DNA of 64,000 nucleotides from Brugia malayi (taxonomy: Eukaryota; Nematoda; Chromadorea; Rhabditida; Onchocercidae): assembly GCF_000002995.4 (NCBI RefSeq), contig NW_025062476.1:3839001-3903000 (forward strand), written 5' to 3'. The notes below the pieces were generated by a model. It was not told the origin of the DNA and searched no databases. It saw nothing but the letters and a program-made list of their open reading frames with translations. Made by a program: the position numbers and the translations under genes. Positions within the stretch are counted from its first letter, which is position 1. Each line of letters begins with the position of its first letter. Shown in pieces: positions 1-12,600 of the stretch.

Positions 1-12
1 TATTCGTTTCAG

Positions 13-1596
13 GTGGATTGATTATGATCCAGTTGGAAAGGATATGCCGGGAACACGGTTTGTCGCCTTTAAGACACCCTTGCGACACAATTATTTTCTG
101 AATCGTAATGAATTCGACGTTCAAAATATCTTCGAAACAAAAAGTTTGAATGATATGGTAAGTTGTAATCTTTAAGTTATTTTTCCATGTATGTATGTAT
201 GTAAGGTTACTAGAAACCTTGTGAGAAATCTAGATCTTATTCGATAAGAAGTAGTAAAATTGTAAAAGTTCTTGTACATCTGTTATTGTCATCAACAGTG
301 GTGGGTAAGATACTGTTCAGCAATAATGAAAAGAAAAGAGTCAATAAGTAGAATTATTAGTTGGTGCATTATTTCTAGTGGAAAATATGTTTTGAAGATA
401 TAAGCTTGTAATTTATGTACAACAACCAAATTTTTTTAAAAGCTAGAAACCATTTTTTTCTAGGCTAATGCTGCTGGTAAGCAAATAGGTCTTGTTATTG
501 ATTTAACAGCAACTCAAAAATATTATGATCCTCATGAATGGACTCGTATCGGTATTAAATATGAAAAGATATGGTGCATGGGGCATCATATAAACATTCA
601 AATGGAAAACATTGAAAAATTTTATAACACTGTCAGTGATTTTCTGTCTAAACATATCCATACTGGTTCGTATTTCATTTTTTAAGAAATGAGACAGTGT
701 CGGTTATATTTGTTTCTATTCTCAAAGTGTAATTTTAAATCGTGGATACAGGACTTATAGCAATAGCAATGATGTCACTGTTATGATAATGATTTGACAT
801 ATTGGTAGTGCTGTATGAGTGATAACTATCTCAGACCATACCAGTAGTGGAATACTTGCTTATATTTATGCAAATATTGAAATAATTTACTTTTGTATTC
901 TCTTTGCGGTTTTTTCCTATGGAACAAAAATGCAGATTTCATCATGTTTTACCTTGCTCTTTTTTCGGTTTTTATGTTATTATTCGTTTTCAGTGGTTAA
1001 AAAGGCATGAATGCATGGAAGTTTATACCTCTGTTGGAGTTCTTGTAAGAAATTTTGTCAGAAATATTCAAGTGCATATACAATGTATTCAAATGTATTC
1101 AAATTTAAGGTGAATTAATTGGTGTGCATTGTACACATGGTTTGAATCGAACAGGATACATGATTTGTCGATATTTAATTGAAGTGGATAGCTGGGATGT
1201 TGACAGTGCCATTGAACGTAAGTTTCATAAGTTTTATTTTTATTTTTTAGATGAAAGTGGATATTTCATAAGCATTTCTGACTGTTATAAATTTTTCGTT
1301 GGTGGCTTATTTTCTACCCATTTTTAAATGCTGTGGTATTGATACTGGTTCGATTTTCTGAATTCTACAACTTAATTAAACTTTTTTTTCTAGAATTCGA
1401 ATATTGTCGAGGTTATAAAATTGAACGGAAGAAATACATCGATTCATTGCGAAATGATTGTATAAAAGGGAAACATGCTACTTTATCTGTGGAATATCCT
1501 GGGAAACGAATTAATGGAATACTTGATAAACGGCTAGCTCAACTGAAAAATGTTTTACCCTGTATTGATCTGAATGAATTTGTTGCAGCTTCGTAA
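13..1596 (+). CDS. pir-1: RNA/RNP 5'-phosphatase PIR-1/DUSP11 family, 5'-partial
   Basis: Exons 13-157, 464-665, 1110-1217 and 1394-1596 join in phase; about 218 residues are visible and the 5' end lies left of the window. The first exon encodes DYDPVGKDMPGTRFVAFK, matching the N-terminal part of DUSP11/PIR-1 and mRNA-capping triphosphatases. Exon 3 carries the Cys-phosphatase loop HCTHGLNRTG (nucleophile Cys, CX5R) and exon 4 the family-typical CRGYKIER block. Known for the family: these enzymes remove gamma and beta phosphates from 5'-triphosphorylated RNA; C. elegans PIR-1 works with the ERI/Dicer small-RNA machinery. All catalytic residues are present, so it should be active. It ends EFVAAS* at 1594-1596, followed by an AATAAA. 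The second-exon donor (GTTCGT) is weak but keeps phase. Function is inferred from family membership. Confidence 0.93.
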
Positions 1597-1632
1597 ATGT
1601 GTATTGTTTTTCATTCAGGTGGTTTTGTTATA

Positions 1633-1638
1633 AATAAA
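1633..1638 (+). terminator. poly(A) signal AATAAA of the pir-1-type gene
   Basis: AATAAA lies 37 bases after the stop codon of the phosphatase gene, at a normal distance for a short nematode 3' UTR. Confidence 0.6.
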
Positions 1639-1639
1639 A

Positions 1640-4600
1640 TTACTAACACAATATAAGAACAAATATATTGTAAATCATTTTTAAAAAATGTTTTTATAAA
1701 TGTTGATTTCAAAGAATAGATGTGTAAGTTAGTCTCGTTAAACTAATAAATTTGTCTTTTTTTTAATTACATATTATACCTCGATTGTTAGATATTATAG
1801 GGATATATTTAAGTGTTATTATTTTCTTGCATTAAACAATTTTTTCATACTCCTCTTTTGATTTATATATTCTTTGTCGAGAATATTTCATGGAAGGAAG
1901 ATTTCTGATTCTGAACTTTGGTCTTATTATATTTATTGTTATTAGAATATGATATATAATTATTTATTCCATTATTCTCTGTTTTATGCAGTGTTGTATT
2001 TTACAATTCTTTTCTTTTTTCCACAGCGTTAATTGAAACACTTAAAAAAATATCTTTGTGATGACATCATTAATTGTAAATTTGGTAAGAATCTTTAAAA
2101 ATTGGTAACGAATGTGCACTTTTCCAATATTTCATTGATAACAACAGGATGAGCTATGTAATATTCAGCTTGGAAAGACACATTTGTTTACTTATTGTTA
2201 ATTTATGCATGTTTTGTCTTGCTACGGCGGTCGTAGTCATTTATTTTCATATTACTGTGATTATAATATGTGAAAAATACCTCTACTAGACAAAACCTCT
2301 AATAAATTATAAAATAGTATTCTGAAAGTTCACTAATCATTTATATGTAACCAGTTCAATAATATTTTAGGATTAAATATTAACTTTAGATGGCAGTATA
2401 TTCGATTATACTGATGTTGCCAGGTAAATCTTAAGTTTTTCACTTGATGGATTTGTATAAAAAAGGGAAATTGTTACAGTTTTCGAATTTGCATAAAATG
2501 GCTTATTGACGATTAGATGTGTTATTGGTCATCTATTATTTCGAAGATTTAAATTACATTTTGAAATGTGTTGAGGATAATGAAGGGAATTCCTTCCGAA
2601 GTTGGATAGATACAATTTCATATTATGTCTGCATTTTAATCCTACAGGTGGTAAAAAAAAAATGCAGGAAATTTCGATCCGCAAAGGGAATACTGCATTC
2701 ATTGGTTTTGATGAATTTCTCTAGCAGAGAGAGAGAGAGAGAGAGCGCTATAAATTTAGATTGACTCCAAAGACATAGATAGCATGGATAAAGGTCAAAG
2801 GTTGTGTGATCAAACATACATAATAATATGCACAACTGAGGCAAATTAGGGCTGCAAAGTAAACATGAAAAAAAATAAAATAGATGGGACAGTATGCAAG
2901 GGACATTAAAAAATAAAGTGACAAACATCAATATACAATTTTTCAAGTGCAAAGAATGTTTCCTTTAATTTTGAAACTTTTAATGAGAATTTTTCATACT
3001 AAATGAAAGCTTTAACTTTGAGCAGTAATGCACTTAGTTTCTGTTTTATTTTTATGTTATTTTATTTTTTCTCTCTTGTCTCTTTGAGCCATTTTGATGT
3101 AAAAATAATTTCATTCTTTAGTAACATTAACAGATGCTTTTTCTCTCTTTTTAACTAGCATGTAAACATTCATTGATTTCTTCTTTTCTCTACCATTCTA
3201 ACATTTGAGAAAAGTTAAAACTTTCAATAATTTAGTTTTGTTGATAGGATGAAATATATTATTGCATTTTGTTAGCAAAAGAGCTCATCTATTAATGATT
3301 AAAATATATTAAAGGAAGAGGTAATAAGTTTTATTTTTATTTTTTTCCACTTTTCACTTTTTACTTAATTATTATTCCTTTTATCATTTCTGTTATTGTT
3401 GTAAGCTAAATTTTTTTTTTTTTTTTTTTTTGTTGCTTCTTTCATTTGCTATTTCATTCATTTATTATTTCCCATAATTAGTATAAATATTCTATTGCTG
3501 TCACTTACAATGTTGTTATTTGTACGAACAGTAATGTTTGTTAATTATTATTGTTACTGCAAAAATAAAAACTAAAATAAAAAAAAAAAAAAAAAAAACA
3601 AAATATACTTATATCTTTTGAATTTCAAATTGATATTGAGGAGGTGATAATGATCGATTAATCGACAAGGAATAAATATTTGACAATGGATTGTTGCTTA
3701 TAATTGCTTTATCAAATAACTGTAGTAAATAAATTAATCATTTCATCAAATCATAATATCATTGATCAAAGATGATGATAATTAAATAACACTGATCGGA
3801 TAATGATTATTACTCAATGAAAGAATTAAACTGCAAAAACTAAGTAAACATGATAAATTTTTATTTTTATCTTTCTAATCGGAACAAAAATTTATTACTT
3901 TTATTCATTTTATACTAGAAAGATCGAATTTTATTTTTCTCACGTCATTCTGTCGTAATTTGATACATTTTGAAGATATATTTTTATTTTAAATTCAAAC
4001 TTTACAGTTTACTTGTCTTTCAAATTCCTCATCCTTTTTTCTTTTTCTTTAAAGTTTTGTTCAAGTTCATTTTCATCTCAAATTTACACTTTTATTTTTT
4101 TTTACCCTTAATTATTACATGATATTATCACTTATTGCATAATGTTATCACTGGTTATCATCAAGACTGATATGACCATTTGCTATAAATTAAATAACTT
4201 CGATACCAAACAAAGTTTTGCATAATTATTTGGTGATTTATCAATAATTTCTGAAAGGTTAACTATCAAATTTTTTTCACTTCATTCATTCGTTCGAAGA
4301 AAATTTCATTTTAAAATTACTTATTTTTTCATTTTTCATCTCTGACAAATTTGTTAAAAATTAAAATCAAATGTTAAAGGTCAATCTGATATTAATGATT
4401 TTGCTACTAAACATATCGATGAATCACAGGAAATTGCTTCCAATTGATGGACAACGAAAATTCAGACAATAATTCATTAAGTTCTGTCATTTCAATAAAC
4501 TAAACATTTGGCCATTAATCAGTTCTAAATGATTTCATTATCAATTTCGAATATTTTCCATTTTTTGCTTAAAGCATTGTGAAAATTTCAATTATAGTTT

Positions 4601-4937
4601 ATCTTATCAAAGGTCATCAATATTTGACCATTAGAATGACCTTTATCATTTTCATTCATTTTATAATGTCATTATTCTAATTTCACTTTTTCATCCAAAT
4701 GTCAACAAATGTTTTTGCAGTTTTTTTTTTTCTCACTTCTAAAATTATTTTGTTACTAATTAATATTTGAGTTATTATTGCTAACAAATAAACGAATGAA
4801 TGAATAAAAAAATAAAAAAAAAAAAAAAAATAAGGCAAAGTAAAATATAACCAAGAAAAAAAGAAAATAATATCATTGATATGTTTGTATGGAATTTAAG
4901 TGATTTAAATTATTTGTTAAATTCATTTATCTCTTTT
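1640..4937. other. Intergenic, no gene seen
   Basis: AT-rich sequence with long A and T runs (3412-3431, 3579-3598, 4807-4830) and a GA microsatellite near 2727-2745. Short open frames at 2519-2764 (+) and 2623-2952 (-) have no splice context, no start context and no recognisable motif. Confidence 0.6.
2727..2745. repeat. (GA)n microsatellite
   Basis: Uninterrupted GA dinucleotide run of roughly nine units in AT-rich intergenic DNA. Confidence 0.8.
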
Positions 4938-4939
4938 AG
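4938..4939 (+). promoter_or_regulatory. Candidate spliced-leader acceptor of the small secreted gene
   Basis: CTCTTTTAG lies 12 bases upstream of the ATG at 4952 with no upstream exon visible, which fits a trans-splice acceptor. Inferred from position only. Confidence 0.4.
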
Positions 4940-4951
4940 ATATTTTTATCA

Positions 4952-6991
4952 ATGGTTCCATCATTCGTTATTTTTTTAGTATTAAATATCTTTATTGGCG
5001 CTAATTTTACAGCTCTAGCAGAATGTAAGTTTTTTTTTTTTTTTTCTTTCCTTAAATATATAATATCAAAATTAAATGAAAATATCAATGATATGATAAA
5101 GTATTTTCGGATATTTTACAATCAAATTATAAATCGATCATTTTTTGATCATAAAATATTGCTCAGAAAAAGTATAAATGATTGATATTTTAGCTAATGA
5201 TTGATAAGTGAGAAATGATTAAATAAGAAATACCGAAATTGATTAGGTATTACTTAAATAATAATAATAATAATAATAATAGTAATATTAATTATGATTA
5301 TATGCTTAGCATTGATTAACTTGCAAAACAAAGCTTACAATATTAGCTAATAATTTTAATTTGATATGCAAATGAAGCTATAGAAAATTTATATCTATGA
5401 AAATTAGATCTTATCGTTATCAAAATTGCTTCACTGATAATTATCATTCAAACTGGAACGAATAATTTTTTAATCCAAAATAAACATTCGCATAATTGCA
5501 TAAATACAAAATTATCTTTTTTCTCGATAGCTATAAACAGTTACATAATGCTTACAAACATTATTTATAAACTTCAAAAAATCAAATAATCAAAATTTGA
5601 TTTGATTTAATTTAATTATTAATTAAGCATATATCAAATGACAGTTGTTTTCTTGTAGTTTCCAAGAAATTGTCTATCCCTACTGCATTTTGATACCTTC
5701 ACGATATGCTACAAATAAATTATTGTTTATGTTTATTAAAAAACAAAAACAAAAGCAAAAGAACTTTCAATTTTAACTTTTTAATTGAAATACTTAAAAA
5801 AAAAGAAAAAAATTTTTTTTTCTTTTTTCCTTCTATAGTGTCAATGGAAAGTCGATTAATTCATCGTAACTATTATTGGTACATAAAAGGAAGAGAAGAA
5901 CGATTACAAAATGGGTCAACGCCATTCGGTTTTGATCATTTACCGCCACAGACAGTATTATGTGTGGTAAATAATGCATAAAATTATACGTAAACTAATT
6001 TAGGAAATATTTTTAAAAAATTATTCCTAAATTTTTTGTGATTTTAGTGTGTTTAAGTTTTACAGATTAAACATATATCGTTGAGTTATTTTGATTTTAA
6101 TTAATTTGTTACTGTTAATTTTATTAAATTAATTGTTTAACAATTCAAAGAACGAAGCTAATTTTGAAATGAAATAATCTTGAATGAAAGTTAAAATTAA
6201 GTTTAGTTATTTTCATTGCTTATTTTTTATTCCAATATTTAATCTTTAAAGTGACATGTCACATGATTGTAAGGCGAGTGACATGTCATGTGATGGTAAG
6301 GTAATTTAAAATGTCTCTACTTGCTATTATAATTCAAAATTAAAAATCAAATTAAAGGGATAAAAAAGTTTGAAATATTATGCTATTTTTTATCAGAATT
6401 TCATTTTATTATGTTTGATAAATTCAAAATTAATACGGAGAAAATCATTTAGTAAAGTGTATTATTAATAAAATATATCATTTAACAAAATATAACATTT
6501 AATAAAAAATATTATTTAGCATTATACTTTTTTAAATATATTACTTCATTTAGTAAAGTATATACAATATAATTTATTAATAATATATAAAACATTATTT
6601 AATGAAGTACATATGTATTTAATAAAATATAATATAATTTAATATTCACTTCGTTCACTTTTTTTTGGTACTATTTTTATTGATTACTTAAATTCATTCC
6701 TTATTTATTTATTTTTTATTATTAGATCAGAAACAAAACAAAAAGAAAAAAAAATCACTGAAAATTATGTTTAATTTTGTAATTCATCTTCCTTTTGACA
6801 TTATCATTAGTATTTGGTGAGTGATTATCAATGATAATAATATCAGTAATTTAATTTTTTGTTGTTGTTCAATTATAATTTTTAAATATTTACAACAATT
6901 TCAGATTCTTCACAAAACAATCAGTTGTGATGCAGTAATGGAAGCATTGAAAAACTATAAAGAATACATTCACACCGATGAATTCACTTGA
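4952..6991 (+). CDS. Small secreted protein, family unknown
   Basis: Three exons, 4952-5024, 5839-5966 and 6905-6991, join in phase (1 then 0) with GTAAGT/GTAAAT donors and CTATAG/TTTCAG acceptors, giving 95 residues. The first 24 residues (MVPSFVIFLVLNIFIGANFT...) form a classical signal peptide. The mature part is about 70 residues, rich in aromatic and charged residues (HRNYYWYIKGREERLQNG, then FGFDHLPPQTV), with two cysteines (in LCVIL and in ISCDAV) that could form one disulphide. I do not recognise the family. It could be a secreted effector, a peptide hormone-like precursor or a lineage-specific secreted protein; there is no repeated dibasic-flanked amidation motif typical of FLP or NLP precursors. 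Agreement of three exons in phase with a signal peptide supports a real gene. Confidence 0.66.
5261..5281. repeat. (AAT)n microsatellite in intron
   Basis: Run of ATA/AAT trinucleotides inside intron 1 of the small secreted gene. Confidence 0.8.
6248..6301. repeat. Duplicated E-box palindrome
   Basis: Within intron 2 of the small secreted gene the sequence GTGACATGTCAC and about 13 following bases (ATGATTGTAAGG) are followed at once by a second, slightly diverged copy beginning GTGACATGTCATGTGA. Both contain CANNTG E-box cores. Role unknown. Confidence 0.6.
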
Positions 6992-9416
6992 TAATTTCGA
7001 TAATTAATTTCCAATTAAAAATATCTGCAGATTTCAACAACATAATTAATTAATAATTTTTCAACATTTTTCTTTCCTATATTTTCAACATTTTTCTTAT
7101 TCATTCATTCATTTCCTTTTTCTTTTTTTTTTAAATTTTACTAGCAGAAAATATTTTAATCGAATAATATTCAAATTTCATCAATTAAATAATGCAACTG
7201 AAAAATTTTAGAATAAAACTTTACAAATGAAAAATGTAAATGAAAGCTATGATAGCGCCATTAAAACATTTTTAGAATTTATTGTAGAAAAGATAATTGA
7301 TTAGATATGCACGAAGAATTTTTGTGATAAATTTGATAACATTTCAAAATTTCATTAAATTCTTAGGATATTCTCTATATGTGTATTTAGATGGCAATAT
7401 TTCTATATTTTTTTTCTAAATTTATTATCAATTTCTGAAATACTTTCAAAAATTTGGAAAAAAAAAAGATTTTGGTTTTTAAATACGAATTTCATTTTGA
7501 GTTTTCTCTTTTGCTACTTTAATTGTAATTCTCTTTACAATTACGCATCTAACTATTTCCATAATGTCTTTTATTTTTCCTATTCGATAATTTGTTGTAA
7601 AGTTAATGTAAAATTAATTATTTAGTTAAACTGAGAAAGAATTTATTTTTTAAATATAATTTTTTGAATAATTGCATCTTATTTAAAGTTGAAATAATTA
7701 CTTTCATTAATAATTTGTACAGTAAATGTTTTTAGACTTTTAATTCGAATATTAGTGCAAACATTTTATGCTGCCAGTGTGACAATCATAACAAATTTTA
7801 AAAAGTTTTGTTAACATTGCTAATTAAATCACGAACTTTCATTGTTTGATTTATTTGTTTGCAATTAAATAATAATCAATTTTAGACATTGTGTTAAATA
7901 AATTATACAAAATAATTTAATTAATAATAATAATTATTATTTGTTATGATTGTTCTCGACTGCCAATTCATTTCCAATTTTGTAATTATATTGAAAATAG
8001 CAAAATAAGTCTATGAAAAATGTTTGCTTCCGATTTCAAACATTAAATTTTGATTAATTCATTTTTTATTTTAAAGTTTTGCATAACTCTTAGTCAAATC
8101 AGAGACAAAGTTTAAATGTCAGAGTAATGTTGAGAAGAAAATGCTAGAAAGAGTTATCATAAAGAGGAATAATTTATTAATTTGATTTGATATGAATAAG
8201 CCATACTACTACTGATCAATGATTTTTATTGATGGAAGAAATCTTTCAATATAAAGTGATTCAGTAAAACAGGATCAGGAAAGTTAGAAACTGGAACTGT
8301 TAAGCTTTCCATATTTTAATTCCTTATGTTTTTTTTTTTTTTTTTTTTTTTCATAATATTTCTAGTTAATTGCGCACATTTTAAAAATCAAATTGATCAA
8401 CAACAATAAATACTCACTTTAAAATGTTTGGTAATAATTTAAAAATGATTAACTCACAGCATTTGATAATAGCAGCAAATATTATTGAGATAGAAAAAGT
8501 ATTCACAGAAAAGATTCGATTAATTTTGAAATAAAAAAATATTTTTTTTTTTTTTTTAAAGCTTAGTCTAAACATCGCAACTGAACTTTATCATTACTTA
8601 TCATCTGATCGTAATCAATCAACTGCCTTTGAAATTCTCATAACATCAAATGTTCTAGAGATCAAAAATTGATATAATGAACAAACCTGACAATTCCTTA
8701 TCTTCTGCTTTTATTATCTGATTGTAATCAGCCAAAAAAATAAAATAAAAATTCTTCAAATTTCTAAAAAGTAAATAAAAAATTTCAAAATTTCTAAAAT
8801 TTCTGCTTTGTGTTAATTATAACATTGTCACTAGCAATACCTATAAAAAGAATATATCACTTAAAATTTTACTCGAAAATAATTTTTAAGCTATTAATTA
8901 GAATATATTTTCAAGTATGCATGAAGGATTCATTTGCATAGTTTTATTTTCAAATTTGAGTTTGTTTACTTTTTAATTCAAATTTAACTTTACTCTCATT
9001 AAAACCTAGATTTCATCTGAAATTTTATTAACCATTAATTCTGTAATTTCCTAGAAAATCTATTCTCATTATACATATACTGGTAGTCTCCTATCGAGAG
9101 TTATTGTTAGTTCAGCTGATAAGATTGATATAATGATAAGCACTTCAATCACAGAATCGATAGCAAACTTTCATTTTAATTTACGATCACTTTCACTAAA
9201 ATATGAGTTGAAAAGAATTTTGTTAATTTAATGGCTATTTTCGTGAACAACTGATGTTGTTTATTCGTAATTAGTGGGATTTTTTATGAAAAAAAAAAAA
9301 AAAAAATCGAAATTTATTGTTCTATCAAAATTAAAATTATTTCTTCGTGAAATAGATTTAGTCTAATTAATACTTTTTTGCTTTGGCTTTTTGTTTTGTG
9401 CTATATTAATTTGATG
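6992..9416. other. Intergenic, no gene seen
   Basis: Very AT-rich with poly-T runs (8331-8351, 8542-8558) and a poly-A run (9290-9305). No open frame with splice context, no RNA gene recognised. The BEL/Pao element has inserted at its right end. Confidence 0.6.
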
Positions 9417-9421
9417 ATAAC
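9417..9421. repeat. Target-site duplication, left copy
   Basis: ATAAC immediately left of the 3' LTR; same five bases follow the 5' LTR at 15603-15607. Confidence 0.9.
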
Positions 9422-9629
9422 TGTTGTGAATGTTGGATTGGATTGGTGTTGTGAATGGATTGAATTGGGTTGGTTCACTTGCACAATTGAGTCGAGTGCT
9501 TTATCTTGGGTAATTAAACCAAACAAGCAATCAGTAGTTTGACAATTTAGTGAGGAGGATGAGCTAAGCAACGGGGAGACTTTTGGAACAATGATTATTT
9601 CTAGTGGAATTTCGAGCTTGTTCTCGACA
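9422..9629 (-). repeat. 3' LTR of the BEL/Pao element
   Basis: 208 bp, TG...CA, identical base for base with the copy at 15395-15602 as far as I can read. Contains the last residues and stop codon of the element's open frame (stop at 9564). Confidence 0.96.
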
Positions 9630-12600
9630 CTCCCGAGGGAAGAGCGAAAAGTATTTTAATGGATAGATTTGGGGTTTATAGGATAAAACATTGTGATCCT
9701 CAACACTTTCTAAACCTTGATTATGGGTAGTACAAGTTTGAATTAAATGTAAAGGGATGGTGGTAGGTATTTTCACATGAACATGCGTGTAGACTGTAAT
9801 TCGAATCGGTGTGACGTTACGAGTTTCAATTGTTTTGCAATTCCATTTCTGAGGCATGTTAAATGGAACACCTGATGTCCATTTGCATTCCTTCGTTTCT
9901 GCTGCTTGTAGAATTATCGATATTGCTACTGTTAACAGTAAGTTGGTTAAAACGAAATTTGACTTCTCCCTTTTTTGTAAATTTGTCTGGCTCCGTGTTC
10001 GATGAGCAATAGGTTGCTCCTCACCACTTTCACTCGAAATCTTCGTGTTAGTTGTGGTGTTTCGGTTTTGGATAATTGGTTCTGCTCTCTCTGATGGGTT
10101 CGCGAGGTTCTCCGGAGTAAACTGTTCTTCTGGAGTAACTTCAAGTGGATACAACGTGCTTACAGGTCGATTTAGAAGTTTTCCTGACGATGTTTCGATC
10201 TGAGCACTCCTGACGTACCCATCATTGGCTACGTTTAATTTCTTTATCCTTGCTAGTTTCCATGTACCACGTGGTGCATGAAGCTCATCTAACAGTACCA
10301 CTTCTCCTTCTATCGGCTGTCTCTTTTCTACATTTCTTGGAGATTTATGTTCTAATTGGTATCGATCCTTTAAGCTATTCAAGTATTCGTCTTTCCATAT
10401 CTCCCAAAATGTTTTCAATGTTTCCAGGGTATTCGACCAGTGTTGAAGTAACCTTTCTTGTGTGGTTAGACTATAAGGTGAGAATTCGTCTTCTCTGTCG
10501 TTATTGCTATTCAGTATAGACAAAGAAGCATTGGGAATGATGAAGTCTATTGGTCGCAAAATAATTGAATCGTCGAAATTTACGTAAGTTAAGGGGCGAG
10601 TATTAAGAATGCTTTCCACTTCGATAATCAGTGTGATTAGTTCCCCTTCCTTAAGCAGTCGTCTACCGATAGCTCTTCTTAAACTCCTTTTTGTTAGGCC
10701 GATTAATCTTTCGTAGATTCCGCCGCTCCATGGTGCTCTCGGTGTTATAGTCTTACATTTGATTCCTTTCTCAGCAAGGAAATTAGAGAGTTGTGATTCT
10801 TGCGTTTTTATGGCTTGAAAAACTGCCTGAAATTGGGTGGCATTGTCCGAAAGAATGAGTTCGGGATAGCCGCGTCGCGCAACAAATCTTCTTAATGCAG
10901 TTAGGAAACTTTCCGCTGATAGATCGTCCACCATTTCCAAATGTACCGCTCTGGTGGTGAAGCATGTGAACAAGGCGATCCATCGCTTTGCTTTTTCCAA
11001 TTGTATCTTCACAGTAATCGGCCCCAAATAGTCGAGGCCAATTCGTCCAAACGTTCTTGATTCAGTGATCCGCTCTTGCGGATAATTTGGCATAGGTGGC
11101 AATTTGAATGGCTTGGCTTTCCAGCGTTTGCAACTCATACAGCGGTTTAACACCTTCTTGACTTCAGCCCTTCCTTTCGGAATCCAGTAAAGCTTTCTTA
11201 TTCTGGAAATAGTTTGAGGGATACCTCCATGATGCGTCGTTTCGTGGTGGTGTTGAATAATTAGTTCTGTTATTCGATTATGTCTGGGGAGATATATTGT
11301 TTGGGATGAGTATTCCCTGTCGTTCGGCAATTGTAGTCTGCTTTGGAATCTCCAGTACCTGTCTGCATAGTGCAGATTGTACTTTTCCACTTCTTCTGCT
11401 GTTATACCTTCCGATTGGGATTGTTTTATTAGTAGTTCCGCAGCGAGATTGTAATCCTCGGGTGTAATCGGATTCCTTTCTGATACGCTGCTTAACCAGG
11501 TTAATTTTCCTTTAGATAATTTTTTGAGAAATTTTAGTACTCTTACTGTTGTTCTTATCATCTTTGTCCATTTACTGAATCGTTTTGCCTCCAGGAGATT
11601 GATTCGATTTGTATTGATGATTTCTTCTGTGGTTGTTGTTGCTACTATATTCTTATCTTCTTCGTTATCCTCTTCTTGTGGAACGTCGTATTCCCAATGA
11701 GGCCAATTCGGTTCATTACCATTGATCCATGTGGGCCCGCTCCACCAAGGCTCGTAACTTATTAGACGAGTCGGAATGGTTCCTCTGGTAGCAATGTCTG
11801 CTGAATTGTGTTCGCTTGGGATATACCGATATGCGAATTTCGCCATTTGTATTTCTTCCACACGATTCTGTATAAATTTTGGTAGGAGGCGAGAGTTGTT
11901 TTGTATCCAATGTAGTGCACAGCGAGAGTCCGACCATACCACTACCTTTGGATTTTCTAATTCCATTTGTTTGATGACAAACTGAGCTGCGCGTACACCG
12001 ATGAGAATAGCTAGTAATTCTAGCTTTGGTATCGTCATTCCTTTAATAGGTGCTAATCGTGACTTAGCAAAGAGTAACGACGTATGCGTATTTTGATGGG
12101 CGTATACTACTGCAGCATATGCCACTGTAGATGCATCGGTGAAAACATGAAAGGTAATTTGTTGTGATAAATCGATTGTGAATCGCGGGATTTCCTTGAT
12201 ATGAGTTGGGCATTCTACCACAAGATTGTTCCAGGTTTCAATCAATTGATTGTCGAGGGGTTGATCCCAATGTATGTTTTTTCTCCAGAGTTCTTGGAGA
12301 AATATCTTGAACGGTACTATCAGTGGTACTAGGAATCCAAGTGGGTCGTATTGTGAGGCGATGAACCGTAGAATAGTTCTTTTTGTTGTTGTTTGTTCGG
12401 TCCATGGATTTAATGTTATTTGGATATGATCCTTGTGTGGATTCCACTTAATCCCTAATATTTTCTTTATTTGACTCATTCGTGCTCGGTCTGACTTGGG
12501 TAGTTGCTCATTGAATGTCTGGTCATTTGAGAGGAATTCTCGCACGTTCATTGACGCATCCTTGAAAATTGATTTTGTTTCTTCATATTTATTCAAGGCT

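Noticed and set aside
2623..2952. 109-codon minus frame rich in Leu/Phe/Cys
   Set aside because: Low-complexity AT-rich sequence including the GA microsatellite; no splice or start context.
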